The notes beneath the pieces were generated by a model that saw only the letters and a list, made by a program, of their open reading frames with translations, was not told the origin of the DNA and searched no databases. 64,000 bases of DNA from Lunularia cruciata (Eukaryota; Streptophyta; Marchantiopsida; Lunulariales; Lunulariaceae). The DNA lies in NCBI GenBank assembly GCA_948567375.1, contig OX419756.1, forward strand, positions 71,774,552 through 71,838,551. Reading direction: 5' to 3'. Positions within the stretch are counted from its first letter, which is position 1. Every line of letters begins with the position of its first letter. The translations under genes were made by a program, and so were the position numbers. Shown here in pieces: positions 24,573-34,904 of this stretch.

Positions 24573-24998
24573 TGTAAAAGACCGAGACCAAGGAGAGAAA
24601 TAGGAGAATGGAAACTCACATTGGGACACTTGAATGTGTGAAAACTTCGAATGCCTAGCATGAGCTTTGGCTTTGGTATTTATAGGTAGCATATAAGGCC
24701 CTTGAGAAGCTTCTCAAGAAGATTCCTCAAGACGCTTTCTTAGAGTGCAAGCCAAGTTAACTAGGAAGCTTCTCAAGAAACTTCCTTCTAGAAGCCGCCT
24801 ACTTGGCGTGCAAGCTAAGCTAGTTAGAAGCTTCTAGAAGCTTCCTTCTAGAAGCTATTTACTTGAGGTGCAAACTAAGCTAGCCAAGAAGCTTCCCAAG
24901 AAGCTTCTTAGATACTTCCGGAATATTTTAGGCTAATTTGTCTTATGTGCTACTTCGTAAGCCTGACTAACTTTGTTGCTAAACTCCATATTGTTACA
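24573..24998 (-). repeat. 3' LTR of chromovirus C
   Basis: 426 bp, starting TGTAAAAGACC and ending TTGTTACA on the plus strand. It matches 29,801-30,222. It contains a TATA box (24,675-24,685 on the minus strand, CTATAAATACC) and, upstream of that in the sense direction, a GAAGCTTC-rich array built from three units of about 60 bp starting at 24,745, 24,808 and 24,868. Confidence 0.95.
24704..24922 (-). promoter_or_regulatory. Heat-shock-element-like array in 3' LTR of chromovirus C
   Basis: Repeated inverted GAA/TTC pentamers, for example AGAAGCTTCTAGAAGCTTCC at 24,826-24,845 and GAAGCTTCCCAAGAAGCTTC near 24,888-24,907. Plant heat-shock factors bind alternating nGAAn/nTTCn units. This density directly upstream of the TATA box suggests a heat-responsive LTR promoter, as described for the Arabidopsis copia element ONSEN. 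Functionality is inferred. Confidence 0.75.
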
Positions 24999-25013
24999 TA
25001 TTCCCCTGCCGCT
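24999..25013 (-). other. Polypurine tract of chromovirus C
   Basis: The minus strand reads AGCGGCAGGGGAATA directly before the 3' LTR. This is the expected plus-strand primer position. Confidence 0.7.
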
Positions 25014-25029
25014 AGTTGGTGACGTCCTC

Positions 25030-25250
25030 ATTGCCAATGAAGCTTTGAATTCTTGGATAGCCGTTTGTGCATTCTTGAGGTGAGAAAGAGGTTCCCATGT
25101 GGCATCATGAAGGGGATACCCTTTCCAAAGGACCTTGTAATTCGTATGTTGGCGACGGCCTTGTTGAATATGGTGATGCGCAAGGATACGATCAACTTCG
25201 TACTCCTCATGATCATTGATAGGGAAAGGAAGAGTGGGAGGTTGGACTTG
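25030..25250 (-). pseudogene. Chromodomain at the end of integrase (chromovirus C)
   Basis: The minus-strand frame 25,541-24,933 contains EYEVDRILAHH, then YKVLWKGYP and ATWEPLSHLKNA. These are the three blocks of a chromodomain, including the WKGYP and TWEP signatures. This defines the element as a chromovirus. Chromodomains bind modified histone tails and steer integration into heterochromatin. The domain itself is intact over about 50 residues. The integrase upstream in the same frame has conserved HVSKLKPF linker residues. Confidence 0.92.
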
Positions 25251-26330
25251 AGAGGAAAAGGAAGAGGGGTTAGGAACAAAGGGTTTCAACTTGGAAACAT
25301 GAAAGGCATGATGGATACGCATGTGACAAGGCAAGGCAAGGCAAGGCAAGTTGACAAGCAATAGGAGAGACAACTTTGGTGATATCAAAGGGTCATATCC
25401 AATTAGAGGCAAGTTTATGAACTTGGGTATCAAGTGGGAGAGGGAGGTTACTAGAGGATAGCATGACTTTATCACTGACTTCAAAGATGAGATCACAACG
25501 ATGGTGGCCCGCATATTGTTTTTGGTGATTCTGAGCAACAAGGAGGTGAGACTTGGCTTATTGGAGAGATTGGGATATAGTGGTCAAAAATGTGGAAGTA
25601 TGAGGAACTTGAGATGGAGGGGAGCAAGAAGAGAATCTGGAACAAGCGGATCTTGGCCAAAATTGAAAAAAAGAGAGAAAATCCGGTGCTTGCCTGTTTG
25701 GAATTGTTGTAGGCAAATTTTGCAAGTGCAAGACATTCATTCTAATTGGTATGGTGGATATTGACAAAGGCACACAACATATCCTCCAATGTATAATTTG
25801 CACTTTTGGTTTTTCCATCAGTTTGAGGATTATAGGCCGTGGACAAAGCAAGCTTGGTGCCAAGTATCTAGAAGAGTGCTTGCCAAAACTTCTCAGTAAA
25901 TCAAGGATCACGGTCAGAGATGAGTACATGTGGCATCCCATGATGCTTGAAGACATTGTCAAAGTAGATTTGCGCTAAGGTTGGAGCATCCACGGTATCA
26001 CAAGTTGGTGCCAAGTGGATATGCTTACTAAGCTTATCCACAGACACCACGATTGCGGTGTGTCCTTGTTTTGTCTTTGGCAAGGATGTGATGAGATCCA
26101 AGCTCACATGCTCCCAATGAGTGGATGGAACGGCAAGTGGTTGAAGGAGTCCACTTGGCTTTTGGTTGCTGGCCTTGTTACATTGGCAGCTCTCACACAA
26201 TCGGACAAATTCTTCAACATCTGATGTCATGTTGGGCCACCACCATTGATGTTGGAGGGTACCCAAGGTCTTGTCCACACCCATGTGACCAACAATGTGT
26301 AAATCATGGGCTTCTTGAAGGCGCACAAGT
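25250..26330 (-). pseudogene. Integrase remnant (chromovirus C)
   Basis: The zinc-binding region reads HDLHIVGHMGVDKTL, then CESCQCNK (H-H-C-C finger). The catalytic core has DLITSLPKTKQGHTAI and, near 25,905, DRDP. The C-terminal part continues into the chromodomain frame. The frame is broken near 25,900 and again near 25,550. It encoded strand transfer of the cDNA into the host chromosome. Confidence 0.85.
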
Positions 26331-26639
26331 CAAAGATCACCTTTAGATAGAACATAGATCTGGTCCTCATGGAATAAAAGGCCCTCCTTGATGGAGAAGG
26401 TGTTGTACTCCTTATCGCATGCCGTATGGTGACCATGTACCATTTGGAAGAATGGATCTTGGTGTAGAGTTGACTGAAACTTGTTTTGGACCTTGGAGTC
26501 AATTGACACCGTTGAAATTGCCAATGTGATGAGAGGAAGAGACTCCAAAGCAGGTCATCATGATAAAGCATCAAGGATGACATGGAACCAACCTAGTTTG
26601 TACTCAAGTTTGATGTCATACAGTTGGAGTTGTTCCTCC

Positions 26640-27060
26640 CATCAATGATGTCGACTTTTCATGTGTTGAAGTGTAAGGTCTGCAACAATGGTTTGTGATC
26701 AATTTGCATGATTACTTTTTTCCCCAAGAGGTAATGCCTCCTTACCTTGGTGGCATATACCATTGCAAATTGTTCCTGATCTCAAGCAGAGTAGTTTTGT
26801 TCAGCCGTATTGAGTCGGCAAGACACAAAGGCAATGGGACGGAGTCCATCTAGGAATTCTTGTTGCACCACGGCTCCAATTGCAAAGTTAGAAGCATCAA
26901 AATCAACCACACAGGGTAGTTGAGGATCATATGGTTGAAGAATGGGTCTTGAAGACACCATATGCTTTAACTTCTGGAATGCTTCTTCATGCTTGGTGGT
27001 CCACTGGAAGCTCAAGTTCTTTCCTAAGAGGTCAGTCAATGGTGTAGCCACATGAGCATA
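26640..27060 (-). pseudogene. RNase H remnant (chromovirus C)
   Basis: PLTDLLGKNLSFQWT is the connection, followed by VVDFDASNFAIGAVVQQE and PIAFVSCRLNTAEQNYSA, typical of gypsy RNase H. After one stop the frame continues with HYLLGKKVIMQIDHKPL. The catalytic Asp pattern (DFDAS, IDHKPL) is retained. Confidence 0.88.
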
Positions 27061-27199
27061 ATAATGGATGAACCGTCAATAAAACCTGGCCAATCCATTG
27101 TATGCCCATACTTCTATAGCATCCTTTGGGGTAGGTCAATCAGTAATGGCCTTGATTTTCTCTTCTTCTATCTTGATCCCCTCTGATGAGATCTTATGA

Positions 27200-27768
27200 C
27201 CCAAGAAGGTAACCTCCTTCTACCAAAAGGCACACTTTGACTTCTTGCAATAAAATTTCCCTTGTTGTAGTTTTCTTAGGACTTCTTGCACATGATTCAC
27301 GTGCAAGAAGTCTTCTATCTTACTATAAATTAAGATATCATCCAAGAACACCACCAAGGACCAATCCAATAGTCCATCCAACACCTGATGCATCTGATTC
27401 ATGAAGACTGTTGGAGCATTAGTGAGTCTGAAAGGTAGAACTCTCCACTCAAAATGCCCATACCTTGTACAAAAGGTAGTCTTTTGCACATCCTCTCTAT
27501 CAATAGGAATTTGCCAAAAGCCGCTGTGAAGATCCAACTTGGAAAAGTAGCGTGCTCCACTTAGTTGATCAAGCAAGTCATTGATCCGAGGCAAGGGATA
27601 TGCATTCTTCATGGTTTGCTTACGTTGCTTCATGTTGAGCCCACGGTAATCAATACAAAAGTGAAGTCCTCCATTCTTCTTTGGAACAAATAGTATTGGT
27701 GCTCCCCAAGGAGATGTACTATGTTGTATGAAGTCCTTCTCCAAAAACTCTGTAAGTATTATTTGCAA
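27200..27768 (-). pseudogene. Reverse transcriptase (chromovirus C)
   Basis: One 182-codon open frame covers most of RT. It has STSPWGAPILFVPKKNGG, FCIDYRGLN, YFSKLDLHSGFWQIP, then LPFRLTNAPTVFMNQMHQVL (the usual LPFGLTNAP with G to R) and the catalytic VVFLDDILIYS. The frame ends early at the KCEF-like block (KCAFW then stop). Largely intact, but a key glycine and the C-terminus are lost. Confidence 0.92.
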
Positions 27769-28179
27769 CTCCTCTAATTCCTTTGGTGAGAGCCGATAGA
27801 TCTACTCATTGGCAATAACTCGATCTTGAAGGGCATACCTTGATCGGAGAGTAATCCCTTTGGCAAATCATCCGGAAACACATTTGCAAATTCCTGAACT
27901 ATCCGATCAACCATTGCTTGATGAGGCTCTTGGCCCTCCTCCGATTGTTCTTGTGCAATCGGCTTGATCCACACCGCAAATATAGACTTATCTTCCTCCA
28001 AAGCTTGCTCTATGGCTACTTTACTAACCAACTTCCCTTCCAAGGACTCATCTCTCTTCCAAGCTTGCTCCATGGTTGCCTTCTTGGCAAACTTCCCATC
28101 TTGGTACTCCACTCCCTTCAAGGTTTGCTCTATGGCTACCTTCTTGACAAACTTCCCATCTTGGGATTGACTATTCTTA

Positions 28180-28604
28180 GGTGTCTTACTCAAAGGTGCC
28201 AGACAACCTAATCGGAAATTCCTACCTTGGTGTTGTACTTGAATTTGGCATCGGGTCCAATTGAATTGAACCTTATGATTTTCAAGCCGAGGTAGACCTA
28301 GAATGATATCATAGTGTAGAGGTGCCACTACCAACCTCATACACTCCAAATACTCCTTCTTAATCTTGAAGGTAACAAGATGCAAGGTGCAGAATGAAGA
28401 ATCCTTTCTACCATCCGCCATCATCAAACTACTTCCAATCACTAGCTTGATAGGAATACCCAATTCCTTAACCACTTGCATAGACATGCAATTCTCTGAA
28501 CTTCCAAAATCAACCAAAATCCTACAACCCTGATTAGATATTGTACCTTGCAAGTGAAACAAACTTGCATAGGTTGAGCCTTCAATCCCATTGGAACTAC
28601 TCAA
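28180..28604 (-). pseudogene. Aspartic protease (chromovirus C)
   Basis: The frame 28,604-27,774 contains ILVDFGSSENCM, in the place of the LVDSGSSHNF active site, and DIILGLPRLENHKVQFNW, the second conserved block. The D-S-G serine is phenylalanine (TTT), which should inactivate the enzyme. The rest of this 276-codon frame is a repetitive acidic linker (EQTLKGVEYQDGKFAKKATM-type units) leading into RT. Confidence 0.88.
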
Positions 28605-28619
28605 GCTCCTAATAGGCGG

Positions 28620-29529
28620 CTCAAAATCTCCTATTGGGATTCTTTGTTTCCCTGATCATTCGGTTCCACAAACTCTATTTGGCAACTTGTCACCCATTCC
28701 TAAGTGGACATTCAACAATACAATGTCCAACTTGGTAACAATAAAAACAACCTTCATTTTATCATAATCTTTCTCTATCTGCTGCACCAAGTAGCCTCTG
28801 CTGGATAGCAACAATCTCTATTGGTGTTGGTTCTTCCACCCGTACATATTGTACTGGTAGGCTTGGTGTAAGTCGAGGTCAAGATCAAGTTGTCACAACC
28901 AAGGAATCAAAGCACTCAACCAATTGCATGACTTCTTCTATGTTTTGTGGTTCTTGCATGGTCACCTCCAATTTGGTTTGTGACTTCAATCCCCGCACAA
29001 ATCAACCTAGAACTTCTCTTTCTTGTATATTTGGACTTTGCATGATGATGTTCTGAAATTGTGTGATTTAGCCTCTTATTTAGCCAATCTGCTTTAACTC
29101 TACCAATTTATCTCGTGCGGCTCGAGTGGCATTTATAGTTTGAAATCAACCAAGTATTGCATCCTTGAATTCTATCCATGTCAAGATTGGTGCAACAATT
29201 TGTCGTTTAGCTTGCTCCACTCGGAATTGCCACCAAAGTTTTACCACACCATCCATTTGGCTAGAAGCCAAGAGAATCTTTTTCCGTTCATCTTGAAGAT
29301 TGGTGGCTTCGAAGTAACGTTTGCAATCAAATACAAAATTCTCCATTGTACCCAAAAGATTCTTGCTTTCAAACACCTTGGGTTTTGGAAATCAAATATG
29401 ATCTTCTCCATCTCGGACTGGCGCTCTCTCTACATGTTCTCATTGTTGTTGGTCTTACTCATCCAACAATCGAGTAAGGTGCTTGATTTGTTGCTGCATT
29501 GCAAGGATAACATCCGGTATTGCCGCCAT
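28620..29529 (-). pseudogene. Gag remnant with zinc knuckle (chromovirus C)
   Basis: Starts with an ATG at 29,529 (MAAIPDVILAMQQQIK). The core LASSQMDGVVKLWW with FDCKRYFEA is typical of retrotransposon gag. A complete zinc knuckle, CFYCYQVGHCIVEC, lies at 28,708-28,749. Frameshifts and stops separate the parts. It would form the particle that packages the element RNA. Confidence 0.85.
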
Positions 29530-29788
29530 AGCTACTACTCTATCCTACTACTCCCAATTTATCTAATTTATTAACACATAGATATAGCATGTCCACCTTG
29601 CTCCATAAGTGACAATCAGAAGTATCAAGGGTTCCTCAGACACAATGATCATATGGAGAAAATCTTGCCCAAAACATGAGGTGATGAATTGTGTGAAGCG
29701 GTGCTTGGGTAATATTTGGACATGAAAATTGTAATGGTTTGGCAAAAGTGGATTTGGTGGTCCATAAATTCCATCCATTCCATGCCTT

Positions 29789-29799
29789 CTCTGATACCA
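29789..29799 (-). other. Primer-binding site of chromovirus C
   Basis: On the minus strand TGGTATCAGAG lies one base inside the 5' LTR. It is a perfect 11-nt initiator tRNA-Met complement and fixes the orientation of the element. Confidence 0.95.
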
Positions 29800-29800
29800 A

Positions 29801-30222
29801 TGTAAAAGACCGAGATCGAGTTTTAGAAATAGGATAATGGAAACTCACATTGGGACATTTGAATGTGAGAAAACTCCAAATACCTAGCACGATCTTTGGC
29901 TTTGGTATTTATAGGTAGCATACAAGGCTCTTGAGAAGCTTCTCAAGAAGCTTCCTCAAGCTGCTTTCTTAGAGTGCAAGCCAAGTTGACTAGGAAGCTT
30001 CTCAAGAAGCTTCCTTCTAGAAGCTTCCTTCTAGAAGCTGCCTACTTGGCGTGCAAGCTAAGTTAGTTGGAAGCTTCTAGAAGCTACTTACTTGAGGTGC
30101 AAGTTAGCCGGGAAGCTTCCCAAGAAGCTTCGTAGATACTTCCGTAATATTTTAGGCTAATTTGTCTTATGTGCTACTTTGTAAGCCCGACTAACTTTGT
30201 CGCTAAACTCCATATTGTTACA
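29801..30222 (-). repeat. 5' LTR of chromovirus C
   Basis: 422 bp partner of 24,573-24,998. The TATA box is at 29,904-29,914 (minus) and the GAAGCTTC array at 29,932-30,143. Small length differences lie in the array, where one TTCTAGAAGC unit has been gained or lost between the two LTRs. Confidence 0.95.
29932..30143 (-). promoter_or_regulatory. Heat-shock-element-like array in 5' LTR of chromovirus C
   Basis: Same arrangement as in the 3' LTR. GAGAAGCTTCTCAAGAAGCT is followed by further AGAAGCTTCC and TTCTAGAAGC units, ending GAAGCTTCGTAG. As the 5' LTR, this copy would drive transcription of the element. Confidence 0.75.
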
Positions 30223-30227
30223 CTATT

Positions 30228-31200
30228 ACTACCTCAAAGTCTAAGATCTCAGCATTATGTGATGTTCTCTTCATACCAACTATCACTAAAAATCTTGTCT
30301 CAATAGGCCAACTAGCAAAGTCATGGTTTTAAGTTTTGTTCAGTCTTGATTGTTGTGTGATTCAAAGTATAGCTATCTAGACAATGATGGCAGCAAGGAC
30401 TAGATGTGGTAGGTTGTTCAAACTAGACATCACAATGCCTCAGATTTAGGCAGCAATGTATGGATAGAGTGGACCACAAATGATTGATATGCAGATTTGG
30501 CATAAGCACCTTGCCCACATGAATGTTGTTAAGCTAAATAATCTGCCAAACACTACTATAGGTCTTCCATAGTTCACATGTAGTGATCAAGCAAAGATTT
30601 GCCTTGATCGTTAATTTAGAAAATAGGCTAGGCCGCACTACAATCACTAAGGAAAATGTGCCATTAAACTACTTGAGTTGGTACACAGTGATGTATGAAC
30701 AGCTTTGATATCCATCTTGAATGGTTCTTAGTACTTTGTGTCCTTCATAGATGATTTCTCTAAATTCACTTGGGTGTATTTCTTGAAGTGGAAATTTGAG
30801 GTGTTTCCAATTTTCCAAACCTTTTAGACTCTTGTAAAGAAGCAATCTGGACACCATATCATTCAGTTCTAGTCAGATAGAGGTGGTGAATATCTATCCA
30901 CAAAATTCACAATGTTTTTTCAACACCAACAGAGCTATAGTTATTGTTCATAGTAGAATGGAGTTGCCAAATGCAAGAACCGTCATATAGCCAAGGCTGC
31001 ACATGACATGCTTAATGAGACTCATATGCCTAAAATGTACTGGGCTGAAGCCATTGTGTGTGCAGATTACCTGATGAATAGATATCCATCCATAGCAGTT
31101 CCTTCTTGGACCCCAAAAGAGGTGTTTACAAGAAATAAGCCTGACCTTTCCTATCCAAAAATTCTTTGGTGTGTGTTTTGTGCACATTTTAGATGAGAAG
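30228..31200 (+). pseudogene. Copia integrase remnant (copia 1)
   Basis: Resumes after the chromovirus with the pre-integrase segment and HKHLAHMNVVKL (His part of the zinc finger). It continues with LVHSDV-like ELVHSDV, FIDDFSKFTWVYFLKWK and SDRGGEYLS. The block that normally reads GVAERKNR is GVAKCKNR, so the catalytic Glu is now Lys. The C-terminal part (MYWAEAIVCADYLMNR) is open to 31,196. Multiple TAG and TAA stops occur. Confidence 0.85.
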
Positions 31201-31699
31201 CACCGTAGGCTCAATCTGAAAGCTATTCACTATGTACTCTTAGGCTATGCTCTTTAGGCAAAGGGCTATAGATGTTAAAATCCCTCTATGTAGAAGTTGT
31301 ATGTGTCTCGTGATATTACGTTTGATGAGCAAAGGCTTGGTATGTGCCATCCAAGCCTATTCTTGCTCCTCAATTGCTTGCTGAGGAGAGCATGTTGATC
31401 TGCATAAAGAATCCACTATTGAAGGTAGTAGAGTGAAAAAAGCTTCAAATGAGCAATATCTATGGTCTGGCAAAGTGCGCTGTAGGTTATAGTGTGACCC
31501 AAAACCTTCCAGTATTGCAGTTTTTTATGCTCACATTTTAGATTGCCCTAGGAATGCCACAAGTGGAGTGGCAGATGTAGGAGGTAGTGATGATTCTACA
31601 ATGGACCAATTGCTTTGCCATTTGAGTAGAGTCAATCATCCAATTGAAAGGTTCATGCATGACTGTTTCCTTACTTCTCATCATGCATATATGGTGAAA

Positions 31700-33450
31700 G
31701 TGCTCCAGTAATAAGAGCCAAATACTATTCAAGATGCATTGCAAAAGATGGATGAGGAGGTTGTTACCCTTAGCCAAGAATGAACTTGGGAGCTAGTAGA
31801 CTTACCACCTTGTAAGAAAGCAATTTGCTATAGGTGGGTGTATGAGATCAAGTAGAACCAAGATGATTCTATGAGTAGGTACTGTAACACCCATTTGTGC
31901 ATGCATGTGTGTGGTATTGTGATATTTAGCTTGGTATTACAAGTACTTAAGAGATATTATTTATATAGAGATAAAGGATGGTTCTATATTAGTCATGGTT
32001 AGCTAAATTTAGTCATAGCTAAGATAGAGGGGACCTTACTTTAGAGGAAGTAGAAAAGATGAGCACCACTATTTTGGACTTTAGTGTGTTGACTTGGTAT
32101 TATTCCTAGGTGTTTGGCTTTGAGGAAAGAGTTGAGAACTCTTGGGCCCGCAAGCCTTTTTGTTTTGGATTCTTCTTTAGTCCAAGGATAGCCCATGTGA
32201 AGGAATCCTTGACTTAGTGGTTGGGTCAAGATAAGACCACATGCTTAGGGGAATATGCCCATGTGAATGGATATTCCTTTCTACTTTTTGACTTTACTTG
32301 ACTTTTAGTCTAGTAACTTGAGTTACTACGGTAATTAGTAACTTTGGTATGTAACTATTTCACAAGTATATAAACAAGGGATGAGGAAGTACTCATCATC
32401 CTTTCATTTGCAACTATCTCTCTCTCATTGAGTTCTCTAGTGATCAATGTCTTGAGTCTTGGAGTGTTAGCCTTGGAGGAGTATGATGGAGTTGGGGTTC
32501 CTTGCCTTCTTAGTCCACGGTGCGCTACTATAATAGCCATCAAAGGTTCATCCTGAGTGAGAGACAGGCCGGCTCATAGTACAAGGCTAGGTTGGTCATC
32601 AAGAGTTATGCACAAGAGCATGGAATTGATTATGATGAGATGTTTAGTCCTAGTATGGCTACTATTTGAGCAATAGTAGTAGTTGTAACTAGTAAGTATT
32701 GGGAGTTGCATTAGATGGATGTAAAGAATGCCTTCTTGAATGGGCATCTTCAAGAAGAGGTGTATATGGTGCAGCCACTTGGGTATGAAAACCCAAGTTT
32801 TTTAACTTGCATGTGTAGGTTTTAGAAGGCCTTATATGGACTCAAGCAAGCTCCTAGAGCTTGGTATGGTAAAATCACTTCAATTTATGAGAACTTGGGT
32901 TCAAAGTGTGCTATCAAGCTCCTCGTTCTATGTGTTAAGTACATCAAGCTACTTTGTTGTCACTACAATCTATGTTGATGATTTGATATTGAGTGGGAGT
33001 TATGAGAAGCAAATTTAGTAGATTAAGTGTAGGTTGTAGCTTGAGTTCAAGATGAAGGACTTGGGGGAGTTAACATACTTTTGTGAAGTTGAGTTCATCA
33101 AGGATGGTGAAGCTATGTAACTATTGCAGCAATAATATGCTATTGACATGCTTGCTAAGTATGGTATGTTAGCATGCAGGTTGATCTCCACATCCTTTGA
33201 AAAAAATTGAAAGTTGAGTCCTATTGGGAAGGAGCTACTTGAAGATCTTGTTATGTAGAGACGGATGGTGGAGGGTTTGATCTACCTCATTATCACTAGG
33301 CTAGATTTGAGCTCTATTGTTGGACTTGTGAGTCAATTCATGTAGACTCCTTGGAAGTCATATCTTGATGCAATTTGAAGAAATATGCAATATGTGAAGT
33401 TCACTATACAATTTGGACTTCATTATGCAACCATAGAGAGTATGTAAGTT
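31700..33450 (+). pseudogene. Copia reverse transcriptase remnant, interrupted by solo LTR (copia 1)
   Basis: Before the insertion it reads WELVDLPPCKKAICYRWVYE, then MSRY. After it, KARLVIKSYAQEHGIDYDEM continues the same RT block. Downstream are [33 protein letters not shown] and the catalytic TTIYVDDLILSG. In-frame stops include several TAG codons where CAG or TGG is expected. Confidence 0.88.
31883..32577 (+). mobile_element. Solo LTR inside copia 1 RT
   Basis: 695 bp from TGTAACACCC to GGCCGGCTCAT, flanked by GGTAC (31,878-31,882) and AGTAC (32,578-32,582). It interrupts the RT frame between RY and KARLV. It contains a TATA box (AGTATATAAAC near 32,364). A second copy in opposite orientation lies at 47,743-48,432. 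With only one terminal-repeat-like unit and no internal region, a solo LTR left by recombination is the simplest reading. Confidence 0.85.
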
Positions 33451-33850
33451 GTGTGGATTTACAAATGTAGATTGGGCAAGGAGTACTTTGGACAGGCATT
33501 CCATATCTAGTTTTGCTTTTAGCTTGGGGAGTGCACTTGTTAGTTGGTCCTCAGAGAAACAAGCTATAGTTTCCTTATATTCTTGTGAGGTAGGGTATAA
33601 AGGTGCAACTAATAATGCATATGAGGCAGATTGGTTTTGGAGGTTACTTGCTGACATTGGTGTATGTGTCTTTGGTGCAATTGTTATCTATGCAGATAAT
33701 AAGTGTAGTACTAGACTTGCTATTAATCTTTTGTTTCATGTTAGGGTGAAACACATTGAGGTGCAATATCTCTTCATTAGAGAGAAGATACTAGCAGCTG
33801 AGATAAATCTCATATTTCTAGATACAAATGAGTAGGTAGCTTCCATCTAT
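33440..33850 (+). pseudogene. Copia RNase H remnant (copia 1)
   Basis: The open stretch 33,449-33,835 reads DWARSTLDRHSISSFAFSLG, VSWSSEKQAIVSLYSCEVGY, IYADNKCSTRLA and VKHIEVQYLFIREKILAAEI. These are the ordered blocks of copia RNase H. The catalytic Asp of ADN is retained. Confidence 0.9.
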
Positions 33851-33933
33851 ACAAAGGTGTTACCTTGAGACACATTTGATGGGTTTCAAGATCAGTTAGA
33901 TGTATAGTGCATTGATAGGAGCTTAAGGGTGAG

Positions 33934-34205
33934 TGTTGAGACTCCAAGCTCTTTAAAAGTGTGAATTAGTTCTAGGTTAGACTAAAATTGATAGCATTGC
34001 ATTCACACTTAGTACACTTGTTACAAAGTTAGTTAACAAGCCATTGCCTATCTGGCGCACTAGGTTCTTGGCCTACCATACTTTCTGGGTAGTGCTTTGT
34101 TCTCAGATCTGTACATATACTAGGGAGGATTGCCTACCTAGACCATTCTTGGTTTATCTCCACTCTCTCTCTCTCTCTCTTGTGTGTATTGCAAGTTTCT
34201 TGACA
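33934..34205 (+). repeat. 3' LTR of copia 1
   Basis: 272 bp, TGTTGAGACT to TTGACA, preceded by a weak polypurine run (GGGTGAG). Divergence from the 5' LTR is clearly larger than between the chromovirus LTRs, in line with copia 1 being older than its inserts. Includes a (CT)n run at 34,162-34,180. Confidence 0.9.
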
Positions 34206-34390
34206 AGAAAGAGTATAACTATCATGAATTGGACAACTTTAGGAGTGCTAGGGATATTCAATGATTTATTGGATTGGGAATCTTTTATCCATAGTTCCTA
34301 TATGACTACTTACATATCACAACATTGCTCACCAAACTTTTAGAAGGAAAAGATGTCGAATTCAAATGGGGTGATAAGGAGGGATTTTAA
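34206..34390 (+). pseudogene. Old gypsy RT connection fragment, right half (element B)
   Basis: Directly after the copia 3' LTR the plus strand reads LLTKLLEGKDVEFKWGDKEG near 34,320-34,375. This is the PLT.LLKG..F.W block between RT and RNase H. It continues the fragment interrupted at 22,369. Beyond 34,390 no RNase H is recognisable. Confidence 0.55.
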
Positions 34391-34904
34391 GGGGAACTTC
34401 TCAACTTTGGGGTTCTCCCACAAAAGGTAAAATATTTTGGGAAACTCCCACTAGACTAGGTAAATTTGGGAGAGAGGATAAATAACACAAGGGTTAGGAG
34501 ATGCTTTGAAAATCAAGGATCAGATTAGAGGATGAGATTGTCAGGGAATGATCAGATGATTGTATATGATTAGTTTTGATTTAGTCTTCAAGAATCAATG
34601 CATCTTGTGAAATGATTATCTTATGATCACTTTCCATTCCAATTGATAATCTTTGCTTTCTTCATTGCAGCCAAATAAAATACATGATGTGTTTTGAAAA
34701 TCAAGCTTAGAATGCAGATTGTCATGAACATGAGCAAAAGCAAGGCTACTAAACACTTTAAGTGTTTTAAATTAGGCTTATGGTTAATGATAATTCATAT
34801 TGGAAAATAGTGCTTTATTGGAGCTTTGGTACTATAAATAATTTGCAGAGATTAAATCTTCTCTCTGATAGAGATTTCATCCATAAATCATACATAAATT
34901 AACA
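34391..34904. other. Unassigned AT-rich stretch
   Basis: No gene, LTR or repeat recognised between the gypsy fragment and the copia 2 integrase end. Confidence 0.6.

Larger units (their letters stand above)
24573..30222 (-). mobile_element. Complete chromovirus (Ty3/gypsy) nested in copia 1 (element C)
   Basis: 5.65 kb minus-strand element with LTRs 29,801-30,222 (5') and 24,573-24,998 (3'). A perfect CTATT target duplication lies at 24,568-24,572 and 30,223-30,227. Order on the minus strand is primer site, gag with zinc knuckle, protease, RT, RNase H, integrase, chromodomain, polypurine tract. The LTRs are still very similar (a few percent different by eye), so this is a relatively young insertion, although its frames carry some stops. 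The LTRs carry the dense heat-shock-type array described separately. Confidence 0.96.
22370..34205 (+). mobile_element. Ty1/copia LTR retrotransposon with nested insertions (copia 1)
   Basis: Both LTRs are present (22,370-22,633 and 33,934-34,205), and between them lie a primer site, gag, protease, integrase, RT and RNase H in copia order on the plus strand. The element is interrupted by a minus-strand chromovirus (24,573-30,222) and a solo LTR (31,883-32,577). Without these it would be about 5.5 kb, normal for copia. Flanking 5-mers AGAGA (22,365-22,369) and AGAAA (34,206-34,210) are a plausible diverged target duplication. All domains contain stops, and integrase has lost its catalytic Glu. 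Confidence 0.9.

Noticed and set aside
24700-24922. CRISPR-like array in the GAAGCTTC repeats
   Set aside because: The repeats are palindromic transcription-factor-type words inside an LTR with no unique spacers of uniform length. The organism is a plant.
31883-32577. Small proteins at 32,041-32,229 and 32,355-32,543, conserved at 47,780-48,278
   Set aside because: The conservation is explained by the solo LTR being present in two copies. The frames sit across LTR promoter sequence and show no preference for synonymous change that I can see.
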